From CAVXEH01 sp963805645 (GTDB lineage: Bacteria; Chloroflexota; Limnocylindria; QHBO01), in the NCBI GenBank assembly GCA_963805645.1, contig CAWDVA010000007.1, positions 558,001 to 622,000 on the forward strand: 64,000 bases of DNA, read 5' to 3'. Below are positions 33,274-41,886 of this stretch, piece after piece. Positions within the stretch are counted from its first letter, which is position 1, and every line of letters begins with the position of its first letter. The notes under the pieces were generated by a model. It worked only from the letters and a program-made list of their open reading frames with translations. It ran no database searches and was not told where the DNA came from. The translations under genes and the position numbers were made by a program.

Positions 33274-34436
33274 CGAGCCCTCGAACGCACCGGGGCGAAG
33301 CGCACGAGCACCTCGTTGGCGAGGAGCCGGCCGGCGGCGCTGAGCCGCAGCCAGTCCCCGTCGACCTCGAGCAGGCCGTCGCGGCGGCTCGTCTCGACGG
33401 CTTCGCGATGCCATTCGACGGGGTCGTTCCCATGCTCGGTGCGGTACCCCGAGCGGCTCAGTCCCTCGACCCGGCGCAGGCCCAGTGCGATGGCCTCGAA
33501 GGCGGCCGTCGCGGCATCGAGCGCCTCACGACCCTCGACCGGGAGCCGGCCCGCCGCCACCTCCTCCAGGTAGCGGTCCAGGTCGCGGGCGTTCCAGGCG
33601 CGCACCGAGCCGTCGAAGGAATGAGCGCCGGCGCCGATCCCCGTGTACGGGCGCCGCGCCCAGTAGGCGGCGTTGTGCGCCGACTCCCGGCCGGGCCGCG
33701 CCCAGGAGGAGAGCTCGTAGTGGCGGTACCCGGCCTCACCGAGCACCTCCTCGGCCATGCGGTACTGGTCCGCCGCCAGCGCGTCGTCCTGCCCGCCCGC
33801 CGTCCGCTGGCGCCAGCGAAGCGCCCCGTCCCGCGGCGGCGCCGCCCATTCGTCGGGCGCCAGCACCAGCTGCAGGGCGTAGCACGAGACATGGTCCGGC
33901 TCCAACGCGATGGCGGCGCGCAGCAGCCGGCGCCAGCGCTCGAGCGTCTGGCCGGGGATGGCATAGATGAGGTCGATGCTCACGTTGTCGAACCCGGCGC
34001 GACGCACCGCCGCGTACGCCGCGCGCGCCTCCGCAGCGGTGTGGCCCCGGGCCAGGGCCGCAAGGTCGCCGTCGTGGAGGGACTGCACGCCGAGCGAGAT
34101 GCGAGTGACGCCGGCCGCGCGTAGCCCCGACCAGTCCGGCGTCTCGCGCCCGGACGGATTCGCCTCCAGCGTCACCTCGGCGGGGACGCGCCGCCATCGG
34201 TCCAGCGCCGTGCGCAGCACTCGCTCGACCCCCGTGGCTGGCAGGAGCGACGGGGTTCCCCCGCCGAAGTAGATCGTCTCGAGGGCCCCCGGCGCGGGAC
34301 GGAGCGCCAGCTCCGCAACGAGCGCGTCCACGTAGCGTGGGATGGCGTCGGCACGGCCGCCCACGGTGACAAAGTCGCAGTAGGGGCAGACGAGCCGGCA
34401 GAACGGGACGTGGACGTAGAGGTGATGGCTCGTCAC
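33270..34436 (-). CDS. hemW: Heme chaperone HemW (radical SAM)
   Basis: This 388-residue radical SAM protein has HHLYVHVPFCRLVCPYCDF, where the CxxxCxxC motif binds the 4Fe-4S cluster, and IYFGGGTPSLLP. The region SLGVQSLHDGDLAALARGH and FDNVSIDLIYAIPGQTLE are typical of HemW/HemN-like proteins, as is the HemN C-terminal wing (LRLSAAGRLLANEVLVRF). HemW binds heme and is proposed to transfer it to target proteins. It was formerly annotated as coproporphyrinogen III oxidase-like. The start is set at GTG 34436. Confidence 0.92.
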   Translation of the reverse strand: MTSHHLYVHVPFCRLVCPYCDFVTVGGRADAIPRYVDALVAELALRPAPGALETIYFGGGTPSLLPATGVERVLRTALDRWRRVPAEVTLEANPSGRETPDWSGLRAAGVTRISLGVQSLHDGDLAALARGHTAAEARAAYAAVRRAGFDNVSIDLIYAIPGQTLERWRRLLRAAIALEPDHVSCYALQLVLAPDEWAAPPRDGALRWRQRTAGGQDDALAADQYRMAEEVLGEAGYRHYELSSWARPGRESAHNAAYWARRPYTGIGAGAHSFDGSVRAWNARDLDRYLEEVAAGRLPVEGREALDAATAAFEAIALGLRRVEGLSRSGYRTEHGNDPVEWHREAVETSRRDGLLEVDGDWLRLSAAGRLLANEVLVRFAPVRSRAR

Positions 34437-34477
34437 GGCGAGGACCCGTCGGCGGTCTCGCCGGCGCCCACCAGCGC

Positions 34478-35143
34478 TCAGATCGGCCGCTGGCGAAGGC
34501 GCGCGCCGGAGAAGGCGAAGATGCTGACCGTCACCGCGAAGTGGCCCACGATGGCGGGGACGACCGAGCCGGTGGCGATGGTCGCCGCACCCGCCGCGTA
34601 GCCGAGGATCACCGAGCCCGCGAGGAAGTACCAGTCGCGCTCGGCCCACAGACGCCGGTGGACCACGCCGTACAGGACTGCCTGCAGCAGGTTCATGGCC
34701 ACCGCCTGGGTCGGGAAGGCGAAGAGGAGCATCCCCAGCACGATGGAGCGGAACTGGACCTCCTCGGCGAGGGCATTCGCGGCGGCGCCCACCACCCGCG
34801 AGGGCAGCAGCGGAAGAGCCGTGGGCACGATCCCGCCGAAGCGCAGGTAGGCGAACGCGGCGCCGTTGAGGAGCGCCACGACGGTGAAGGCAATCATGAC
34901 CGGCAGCACCGATCCCGGCTCCCCGCCGGCCAGGAACAGCTGGAGCCGACCCCTGGGCAGCACGAAGGTGATGCCGAGCGCGAAGATCCCGACCAGGGCG
35001 TAGTAGCTGATCGGGGCCAGCCAGGCGGTCCGGTAGCGGAAGTAGTCCGACCGCATGATCCGCTCCGCGTCGAATCGGAGCAGGACCATGAACACGGTCA
35101 GCCCCAGGGCGATCGCCAGGCGCAGGGACTCGAAGAAGCTCAT
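34478..35143 (-). CDS. CPBP family intramembrane metalloprotease
   Basis: This 221-residue protein has about six membrane segments. The CPBP (Abi) motifs are present: NALAEEVQFRSIVLGML contains the EExxxR signature, VLYGVVHRRL the FxxxH-like second motif, and VPAIVGHFAV the final HxxxN/T-type region. Family members cleave prenylated or other membrane peptides. The substrate is unknown. It starts 7 bp after the lepA stop, so it is probably cotranscribed with lepA and hemW. Confidence 0.85.
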   Translation of the reverse strand: MSFFESLRLAIALGLTVFMVLLRFDAERIMRSDYFRYRTAWLAPISYYALVGIFALGITFVLPRGRLQLFLAGGEPGSVLPVMIAFTVVALLNGAAFAYLRFGGIVPTALPLLPSRVVGAAANALAEEVQFRSIVLGMLLFAFPTQAVAMNLLQAVLYGVVHRRLWAERDWYFLAGSVILGYAAGAATIATGSVVPAIVGHFAVTVSIFAFSGARLRQRPI

Positions 35144-35150
35144 GGCCGCC

Positions 35151-36965
35151 TCACCCCGACGTCTCGTTCATGCGCAGCACCGCCAGGAAGGCCTCCTGCG
35201 GGATCTCCACCGAGCCGATGCGCTTCATCCGCTGCTTGCCTTCCTTCTGCTTCTCGAGAAGCTTGCGCTTGCGGGTGATGTCGCCACCGTAGCACTTGGC
35301 AAGCACGTTCTTGCGCATCGCCCGAACCGTCTCGCGGCTGATGATATGCGAGCCGATGGCCGCCTGGACCGGCACTTCGAACAGCTGCCGGGGAATCAGC
35401 TCCTTCAGCTTGTCGACGAGCGCCTTGCCGACGCGCTGCGCATTGGAGCGGTGGACGATGAGGCTGAGCGCGTCGACGGGCTCCCCGGCCACGAGCACGT
35501 CGAGCTTGGCCAGGTCACCGGGACGGTAGCCGATGTACTCGTAGTCCATGCTCGCGTAGCCGCTCGATCGGCTCTTGAGCTGGTCGAAGAAGTCCACGAT
35601 GAGCTCGGCGAGCGGCATCTCGAAGTGCAGGTTGACCCGGGTCGGGTCCAGGTACTCCATGGATTTGAACTCGCCCCGCCTGCCGGTGGCGAGCTCCATG
35701 ACCGGCCCGATCGCCGAAGCGGGCGCGAAGACCTGGACCGCGACCCACGGCTCGGAGATCGTCTCGATCTCGCCGGCATCGGGCATCTGCGCCGGGTTGT
35801 CGACGACCAGCTCCTCGGCGGCGTGGAGACGCTTCACCCGGTACTCGACGCTGGGCGCGGAAGCAATGAGGTCAAGGTCGAACTCCCGCTCCAGCCGCTC
35901 CTGGACGATCTCCATGTGGAGGAGGCCCAGGAACCCGCAACGGAAGCCGAACCCGAGCGCCACGCTCGACTCAGGCTCGTACACGAAGCTCGCGTCGTTG
36001 AGATGCAGCCTGTCCAGCGCGTCACGCAGCAGCGGGTAGTCGTCGCCGCGGAGGGGGTAGATCCCGGCGAACACGAGCGGCAGGGCCTGCTTGTAGCCGG
36101 GGAGCGGGTGCGTTGCCGGACGCCCCAGGACGGTGAGCGTGTCACCGACGCGCGCTTCGCGAACGCTCTTCAGGCCGGTGGCCACGTAGCCGACCTCGCC
36201 CACGCTGAGCGAACGGGTGGGAACCGGTCCGGGGCGGAAGTAGCCGAGCTCCAGGATCTCGCTGTCGGCACCGGTGGCCATGAATCGGATCCGCTCGTGG
36301 TCGTGGAGCGTCCCGTTCGCAACCCGGACGTAGGCGACCACGCCCTTGTACTGGTCATAGTGGCTGTCGAAGACCAGGGCCTGGAGCGGCGCGCCGGCAT
36401 CGCCGCGCGGCGGCGGAACCCGCTCGATGATCGCGGCCAGGATCTCCGCGATCCCGGTCCCCTCCTTGGCCGAGGCCAGGATCGCCTCCTCGCGCGGGAT
36501 GGCGAGCGTCTCCTCCAGCTCGTGCATCACCATCTCGGGGTCCGCGCTGGGCAGGTCGATCTTGTTGATCACCGGGATGATGACCAGGTTCTGCTGCATC
36601 GCCAGGTGGACATTGGCGAGGGTCTGGGCCTCGATTCCCTGCGAGGCGTCGATGACCAGGATCGCCCCCTCGCAGGCCTGCAGCGAGCGGCTCACCTCGT
36701 AGGTGAAGTCCACGTGCCCCGGCGTGTCGATCAGGTTGAGCGCGTAGGTCTGGCCGTCGCGGGCGTCGTAGTGCAGCCGAACCGCGCGCGCCTTGATCGT
36801 GATGCCCTTCTCACGCTCCAGGTCCATGCTGTCGAGCACCTGGCTGGTCATCTGCCGTGGATCGATGGTGTGGGTCGCCTCCAGCAGACGATCGGCCAGC
36901 GTGGACTTCCCGTGGTCGATGTGCGCCACGATGCTGAAGTTCCGGGTCCGGTCGGGGGGAATCAC
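35151..36965 (-). CDS. lepA: Elongation factor 4 (LepA)
   Basis: This 604-residue translational GTPase has the G1 motif AHIDHGKSTLADRLL, G3 DTPGHVDF, G4 NKIDLPSADP, the EF-G-like domains II-V, and the LepA-specific C-terminal domain beginning near YEYIGYRPGDLAKLDVL and ending KRIGSVEIPQEAFLAVLRM. It back-translocates or remodels stalled ribosomes. GTG start 36965 is preceded by TAGGCT at 7 nt and no Shine-Dalgarno. Confidence 0.98.
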   Translation of the reverse strand: MIPPDRTRNFSIVAHIDHGKSTLADRLLEATHTIDPRQMTSQVLDSMDLEREKGITIKARAVRLHYDARDGQTYALNLIDTPGHVDFTYEVSRSLQACEGAILVIDASQGIEAQTLANVHLAMQQNLVIIPVINKIDLPSADPEMVMHELEETLAIPREEAILASAKEGTGIAEILAAIIERVPPPRGDAGAPLQALVFDSHYDQYKGVVAYVRVANGTLHDHERIRFMATGADSEILELGYFRPGPVPTRSLSVGEVGYVATGLKSVREARVGDTLTVLGRPATHPLPGYKQALPLVFAGIYPLRGDDYPLLRDALDRLHLNDASFVYEPESSVALGFGFRCGFLGLLHMEIVQERLEREFDLDLIASAPSVEYRVKRLHAAEELVVDNPAQMPDAGEIETISEPWVAVQVFAPASAIGPVMELATGRRGEFKSMEYLDPTRVNLHFEMPLAELIVDFFDQLKSRSSGYASMDYEYIGYRPGDLAKLDVLVAGEPVDALSLIVHRSNAQRVGKALVDKLKELIPRQLFEVPVQAAIGSHIISRETVRAMRKNVLAKCYGGDITRKRKLLEKQKEGKQRMKRIGSVEIPQEAFLAVLRMNETSG

Positions 36966-36978
36966 GGGCGCGAGCCTA
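36966..36978 (-). promoter_or_regulatory. Leaderless-type promoter of lepA
   Basis: TAGGCT (36973-36978, minus strand), 7 nt, GTG at 36965. Only 29 bp separate this box from the end of the VanW gene. Confidence 0.4.
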
Positions 36979-37007
36979 GCAGAGACCCGCGCCAGCAGCG
37001 GCGCCCC

Positions 37008-38921
37008 TCAGGGCGAGGCCGAAGGTGCCGCGGTGGGTGACGGAGACGGCTCCGGCGTCGGCGACGGTCCGGGCGTCGGGGATGGCCCGGGGGTGGGAGC
37101 CGCCGCCTTCCCGACCAGCAGCAGCCCGTTCACCGCGTGGTAGTGGCTGAAGTAGGTGTCGGTGTGGATGACGGTGCCCGACGCGTCACGGACGTACCGC
37201 GTCACCGAGGCATCGAAGCCGTTGTAGACGCCCTCCACCCGTCGGCTGACGCCGGGCTTGAGGGTGGTCGTGTACTGGATCACATCGTGGGCCGCGATCC
37301 GGTTGGTGATGATCGGGCTGGTGAGGGTGACCGTGCGACCGGTCGGAACGCTGTACAGGTCGAAGCGCACGATCCCATAGCCGGTGATGCCGCGGATGAT
37401 CACCGGGTACGGCGTGTCGTTGGTCCAGGACATGGTGGTGACCGAGGCGCCATCGGCGAAGACGGTGGCGTCCAGCCCCACCGGGTAGCGGCTGATGTAG
37501 TAGGAGTGGTTCGTCCGCGCCCCCATCTGGAGACCCGCCCTCAGGGCGGCGTTGAAGAGCGTCGTGGACGTCGAGCAGATGCCGCCCGCCAGGGCGCCGG
37601 TCGGCTCGCTCTTGCCGTTGATGATCGCCCCGCCGGGCCGGTAGCCCTCCGCCGTGGTGACCGGGCCGATGTCGTGCCAGAAGTCGAAGCTCTCGCCCGG
37701 CCCGATGACCAGCCCGTCCAGCTTCTTGGCGGGGATGCTGATGTTCACGCCGTAGCCGTTCGAGATGCCGGGGACGTAGTAGGTGGTCCAGGTCGAGATC
37801 CGGACGATCTTGTCGACCGATGCCTGCGCCGCCTCGGTGGTGAGCGTCGGTGGGGTCACCGTGACCGGCAACGGCACCGGGCCGGGGCTCTCGCCGGCAG
37901 CCCGCGCCTGCAACGCCTCCCGGATCGCGGTGGCGGCGGCCCCCTGATCGAGCGCTCGGCCCTCGACGGCCGGCACCACCGTGATCGTTGCGCCGAACGC
38001 GTAGGACGCGTCCACCGCCTGGCGATCGATCTCGGCCGCCAGCCCGGAAACCACTGAGCCAAGAGCGATGGGATCGACCTGCGCCGCGTAGCGGCCCTGG
38101 GCGTCGAGGCCGAACCGGATCACCGACGCGAGCGTTGTCTGGTCGAGGGAGAAGTCGTCGCTACCGTCGGTGAGCGCCAGGGCGCTGCCCATCATGGCGC
38201 GCGCAGCGTCTGCGGCGGCCTGCGCCTGGGCGGTGGATATCGACGGCTCCCGGGTCTTGACCGGGACGTCGACGGTCATGTCCGCCGGATCGGGGGTGGC
38301 AACCGCTGCCCCGAGCAGGCTGCGCACCACACGGGGATCCAGCGCGGCTCCGGGGATCGCGGGCGTGACGGAGATGACGCCACCGTCGGCAACCGCGACG
38401 GAGGCATCGACGGGCGCCTTCCCGAATTCCAGCGCGAGCCGGATCGCCACCTGGTTGATGGCATCGGTGTCGTAGGCATGGACCTGGACGGGCAGCGCCG
38501 TGCCGCGCACGACGTCACGCAGTCGCGCCAGGGTGGCGCCGATGGGGTTCGCCTCGCGTCCCGTCCCGAACGCGGCGTCGGCCATCGCGCCAAGCTCGTA
38601 CCCACGCCCGATCTCGGCATAGGGCACCGTCACGGCCTGGCCGTCGATCTCGAGGGTCGCGGTCCCGGTCGTCAGCGAGGGAAGCACCGACGCGAGGCGC
38701 TCCTCGGCGGCGGCGCGGTCCAGGCCGCCCAGGGAGATGCCGTCGATGGTGACCCCCGGGAGCACGCGACCCTGGTTTGCGAGGCCGATGCCCAACGACG
38801 CTGCCGCCACCACGACCAGCGCCGCGAGCATCGTGATGCCGAACCCCAGGACGAACCGACGCAGCTGCGGGTGGATCAGGCTGTGGGCAGTTTCCGGGGT
38901 TGTCGCAATCGAGCTCACCAT
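37008..38921 (-). CDS. VanW family protein with peptidoglycan-binding-like repeats
   Basis: This 637-residue protein has one N-terminal membrane helix (about residues 22-45) and then extracellular repeats of the PG_binding_4 type (for example VTIDGISLGGLDRAAAEERL). The VanW domain is at about residues 410-530 (GESFDFWHDIGPVTTAEGYR, LAGGICSTSTTLFNAALRAG, HSYYISRYPVGLDATVF). It ends in a Pro/Ser/Thr-rich tail of about 30 residues. VanW-family proteins are linked to the cell envelope but have no settled reaction. ATG 38921 is preferred; a GTG at 38957 would extend it. Confidence 0.88.
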   Translation of the reverse strand: MVSSIATTPETAHSLIHPQLRRFVLGFGITMLAALVVVAAASLGIGLANQGRVLPGVTIDGISLGGLDRAAAEERLASVLPSLTTGTATLEIDGQAVTVPYAEIGRGYELGAMADAAFGTGREANPIGATLARLRDVVRGTALPVQVHAYDTDAINQVAIRLALEFGKAPVDASVAVADGGVISVTPAIPGAALDPRVVRSLLGAAVATPDPADMTVDVPVKTREPSISTAQAQAAADAARAMMGSALALTDGSDDFSLDQTTLASVIRFGLDAQGRYAAQVDPIALGSVVSGLAAEIDRQAVDASYAFGATITVVPAVEGRALDQGAAATAIREALQARAAGESPGPVPLPVTVTPPTLTTEAAQASVDKIVRISTWTTYYVPGISNGYGVNISIPAKKLDGLVIGPGESFDFWHDIGPVTTAEGYRPGGAIINGKSEPTGALAGGICSTSTTLFNAALRAGLQMGARTNHSYYISRYPVGLDATVFADGASVTTMSWTNDTPYPVIIRGITGYGIVRFDLYSVPTGRTVTLTSPIITNRIAAHDVIQYTTTLKPGVSRRVEGVYNGFDASVTRYVRDASGTVIHTDTYFSHYHAVNGLLLVGKAAAPTPGPSPTPGPSPTPEPSPSPTAAPSASP

Positions 38922-39085
38922 GGCTCCCGTGACGGGCACGTCACCGGCGGTCGTCACCGCCGTTCAGCATCGTGGCCTTTGGCCTCCCCCACTCTGACGC
39001 TGGAGCGCAGAGGATCGTTGCGCATTCTGCGCCAGCTCGCCGGACCTGTCGAGGCGGCGGGCTGGCCCGCCGGAGAACCCGATGC

Positions 39086-39156
39086 TATACTCCTGCGCCG
39101 GCGCCGCTGTGGGCGGCGCTGTTCATTGTCTGCACTACCCCGCATCGAGGAACCAC
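39086..39156 (+). promoter_or_regulatory. rpsT promoter and structured leader
   Basis: A -10 box TATACT (39086-39091) is followed by a leader of about 60 nt. The leader starts with a hairpin (GCGCCGC 39101-39107, loop TGTGG, GCGGCGC 39113-39119), then a GAGG ribosome site 6 nt before the GTG start. No clear -35. The upstream part of the 235-bp gap (38922-39085) shows no gene. The hairpin could serve S20 autoregulation (inference). Confidence 0.5.
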
Positions 39157-39669
39157 GTGGCACGAACGGCACGAACCTGGAAGGGCGCCCGCACGCCTCA
39201 GGCGCTGAAGCGTGTGCGCCATTCCCTGCGCCGGCACGCCATCAACCGCCGGACGCGGAGTGAGGCCAAGTCCCTCGTCCAGAACGCCTCGAACATTGCG
39301 CTCGGGCGCGCAGAGGGTGACGCGCCGACGGCGGTCACCGCCGCCATCAGCGCCCTGGACAAGGCGGCCGAGAAGGGCATCATCCACCCGAACAACGCGG
39401 CGCGACGCAAGAGCCGCCTGATGGCGAAGGTCAACGCCGCGCACCTGTTCGACACGGCCGAGGCCGGTCCGAAGAAGAAGACCACGGCCAGCAAGACGGC
39501 CCAGCGCAAGAAGGTGGCCGCAGCGAAGGCCAGCAAGGCGGCCGCCGGACGTGCCGCGGATCGGCCGCGGACGGCCGCCGGCAAGGCAAAGGTGGCGGTC
39601 ACCCGCGCCAGCCGCGAGGCCAGCGCGGCAAAGCGACGCCGCAAGACGAAGGACGACGGCGAGAAGTAG
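39157..39669 (+). CDS. rpsT: 30S ribosomal protein bS20 with long basic C-terminal extension
   Basis: This 170-residue protein, about twice the normal length of bS20, has the core at residues 1-88: ALKRVRHSLRRHAINRRTRSE, AISALDKAAEKGIIHPNNAARRKSRL. From about residue 95 it continues as a Lys/Ala/Arg-rich tail (GPKKKTTASKTAQRKK, AAAKASKAAAGR, ASAAKRRRKTKDDGEK) resembling histone H1-type tails. bS20 binds 16S rRNA early in 30S assembly. GTG 39157 with a GAGG site is the start. Two hairpins follow the stop. Confidence 0.9.
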   Translation: MARTARTWKGARTPQALKRVRHSLRRHAINRRTRSEAKSLVQNASNIALGRAEGDAPTAVTAAISALDKAAEKGIIHPNNAARRKSRLMAKVNAAHLFDTAEAGPKKKTTASKTAQRKKVAAAKASKAAAGRAADRPRTAAGKAKVAVTRASREASAAKRRRKTKDDGEK

Positions 39670-39695
39670 GCCCCGCACCGCCCCACGCAATCTCG

Positions 39696-39718
39696 ACGCC
39701 CCCGCACCGCGGGGGCGT
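39696..39718. terminator. Hairpin after rpsT
   Basis: A perfect 10-bp stem (ACGCCCCCGC / GCGGGGGCGT) with a 3-nt loop, 27 bp after the rpsT stop. No T-tract follows on the plus strand. Confidence 0.65.
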
Positions 39719-39740
39719 CCTCCGTATCCGGCGGGCCCGT

Positions 39741-39764
39741 ATCCGGCGCCGCATGGCGCCGGAT
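39741..39764. terminator. Second hairpin between convergent rpsT and methyltransferase genes
   Basis: A perfect 10-bp stem (ATCCGGCGCC / GGCGCCGGAT) with a 4-nt loop GCAT, 19 bp from the stop of the minus-strand methyltransferase gene. Together with 39696-39718 it probably serves both convergent genes. Confidence 0.6.
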
Positions 39765-39782
39765 CGATCCATTCGCCTCGGC

Positions 39783-40598
39783 TCAGCGGGGAAGCCGGCG
39801 CACCCTCCAGATGTGCTCCATGGGCCAGCGACGGGCCCACGCGCGCGCCGCGTCGGAGCGGTAGCTGCTCGTGGCCGCGGCGGCCGGACGCAGCTCCACG
39901 AGGTCCTCGACCACAAACCCCGAGCGGCGGAAGAGGCGGATCCATTCCCCGTAGGGCAGGTTGAACTCCACGTGGTCGCTCTCCCCGGTGGGAACCTCGT
40001 GAAGCCCGAAGTAGTCCAGCCAGAGGGTCTGGGTCACCTCGTCGGCGTCCTCTGGCCAGCAGATGTCCAGCAGCGGGGTGCTCATGTTGAAGGCCAGCAG
40101 GCCGCCGTCTCGCAGCAGCCTCGCCGCTTCGGGGACCGTGCGGTACGGATCGGCGAAGGTGAACGCCCCGTGATCGCAGAAGGCGACGTCGAAGGCCGCA
40201 TCGGGCAGCGGCACCTCCTCGGCGCTGGCGTGGACCAGGGGGAACGTGACGCCGGCCTCGGCCTGCAGCTGTCGGGCGTGATCGAGCTGCGCCTCGGAAA
40301 GGTCCACGCCCACCGGTCGAGCGCCGCGTTTGGCAAGGGCGATGGACCACTGCGCGGCGCCGCAGCCCAGCTCGACCACGTCGCGACCGGCGACCTCTCC
40401 CAGGACCTGCAGCTCGTCCTCGGGGATCTGCCAGATCCCCCACGCCGCGCCGTGCACGGCGAGCTGGGCGCCATGTCGTGCCTGGTACTCCGCCGACTCG
40501 GCGTTCCACCAGGCACGGTTGAGCGTCTCATGGCGCCGGCGGCCGGGACCCGGTCCGGAACCCGGGCCGGGCCCCCGACGGGACGAGGGGTCAGCCAC
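39783..40598 (-). CDS. Class I SAM-dependent methyltransferase
   Basis: This 271-residue methyltransferase has motif I VVELGCGAAQWSIALAKRG, motif II VGVDLSEAQLDHARQ, DVAFCDHGAFTFADP and motif III-like EAARLLRDGGLLAFNM. An N-terminal Pro/Gly/Arg-rich stretch of about 25 residues precedes HETLNRAWWNAESAEYQ. The substrate is not recognisable. The gene overlaps the enolase stop by 8 bp if GTG 40598 is used (ATG 40622 would add eight residues). It is last in the glycolytic operon. Confidence 0.82.
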   Translation of the reverse strand: MADPSSRRGPGPGSGPGPGRRRHETLNRAWWNAESAEYQARHGAQLAVHGAAWGIWQIPEDELQVLGEVAGRDVVELGCGAAQWSIALAKRGARPVGVDLSEAQLDHARQLQAEAGVTFPLVHASAEEVPLPDAAFDVAFCDHGAFTFADPYRTVPEAARLLRDGGLLAFNMSTPLLDICWPEDADEVTQTLWLDYFGLHEVPTGESDHVEFNLPYGEWIRLFRRSGFVVEDLVELRPAAAATSSYRSDAARAWARRWPMEHIWRVRRLPR

Positions 40599-41883
40599 CG
40601 GCGAGCGCCGCGAAGGCATCACGGCCGGCGAAGCGCGCGGCGTCCCCCAGCTCCTCCTCGATCCGGAGCAGCCGGTTGTACTTGGCGATCCGCTCCGAGC
40701 GGCTGATGGAGCCTGTCTTGATCTGACCGGTGTTCATGGCGACAGCGAGATCCGCGATCGTCGTGTCCTCCGTCTCGCCGGAGCGGTGACTGATCACCGA
40801 TCGCCAGCCGGCGCGGTGCGCCATCTCGATAGCCTCGATGGTCTCCGTCACGGTGCCGATCTGGTTGAGCTTGATGAGGATCGCGTTGCAGGTCCGCTCG
40901 CGGATGCCGCGAGCCAGCCGTTCGGTGTTCGTCACCAGCAGGTCGTCGCCCACGTTCTGGATCCGGCCCCCGAGCCGTTCCTGGAGCGCGGTCCAGCCCG
41001 CCCAGTCGTCCTCGCCCAGGCCGTCCTCGAGGCTGACGATGGGGTAGCGCTCGATCCAGTCAGCCCAGAAGTCGATCAGCTCGCCGCTCGTCAGCCGACG
41101 GCCCTCCTTGGCGAGGTTGTAGTCGGCCCCGTCGAGGAGCTCGCTGGCCGCGGGGTCGAGACATACGGCGATCTGCTCACCGGGCGCGTAGCCGGCCCGT
41201 TCGATGGCCTCCACCACCAGCGAGATAGCCGCTTCGTTCGATTCGAGGCTGGGGGCATAGCCGCCCTCGTCGCCCACGGTCGTGGCAAAGCCCCGCTCGC
41301 GGAGCAGCCCGCCCAGGGCATGGAACGTCTCGGATGCCCAGCGCAGGCCCTCCCGGAAGGTGGGAGCGCCAAGCGGGGTGATCATGAACTCCTGGAAGTC
41401 GGTGGAGTCAAGCGCGTGCTTGCCGCCGTTGAGGATGTTCACCTGCGGAACGGGCAGCGTGCGGGCCCCGGCTCCGCCCAGGTAGCGGTACAGCGGCAGG
41501 TCCACGGCCTGTGCCGCCGCACGTGCGGCGGCCAGAGAGACGCCAAGCAGCGCGTTCGCACCCAGCTCGCCCTTGTTCGGCGTGCCATCCAGGGCAATGA
41601 GCAGCTGGTCGATGCTCACCTGGTCCACCGCGTCGGAGCCGATGAGCTCCGGGCGGATCGTCTCGTTCACGTGCCGAACGGCGGTCAGCACCCCCTTGCC
41701 GCCGTAGCGGGCCTTGTCTCCGTCGCGCAGCTCGACGGCCTCGTGGGCGCCCGTCGAGGCGCCGGAGGGAACGATGGCGGAGCCCACGGTGCCGTCCTCG
41801 AGGTAGACCTCAACCTCGACGGTCGGATTGCCGCGGGAGTCCAGGACCTCGCGCGCGGCGACGTCCTCGATCAGGGTCGACAT
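40591..41883 (-). CDS. eno: Enolase
   Basis: This 430-residue enzyme begins TLIEDVAAREVLDSRGNPT and has the loop SGASTGAHEAVELRDGD, the catalytic region LPVPQVNILNGGKHA, metal ligands in SLEDGLGEDDW, LLVTNTERLARGI, and the C-terminal RSGETEDTTIADLAVA and KTGSISRSERIAKYNRL. It converts 2-phosphoglycerate to PEP, the phosphate donor for the PTS-dependent DHA kinase encoded upstream in the window. An AAGGAG ribosome site lies inside the pgk 3' end, 3 bp separating the genes. Confidence 0.98.
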   Translation of the reverse strand: MSTLIEDVAAREVLDSRGNPTVEVEVYLEDGTVGSAIVPSGASTGAHEAVELRDGDKARYGGKGVLTAVRHVNETIRPELIGSDAVDQVSIDQLLIALDGTPNKGELGANALLGVSLAAARAAAQAVDLPLYRYLGGAGARTLPVPQVNILNGGKHALDSTDFQEFMITPLGAPTFREGLRWASETFHALGGLLRERGFATTVGDEGGYAPSLESNEAAISLVVEAIERAGYAPGEQIAVCLDPAASELLDGADYNLAKEGRRLTSGELIDFWADWIERYPIVSLEDGLGEDDWAGWTALQERLGGRIQNVGDDLLVTNTERLARGIRERTCNAILIKLNQIGTVTETIEAIEMAHRAGWRSVISHRSGETEDTTIADLAVAMNTGQIKTGSISRSERIAKYNRLLRIEEELGDAARFAGRDAFAALAGG

Positions 41884-41886
41884 GGA

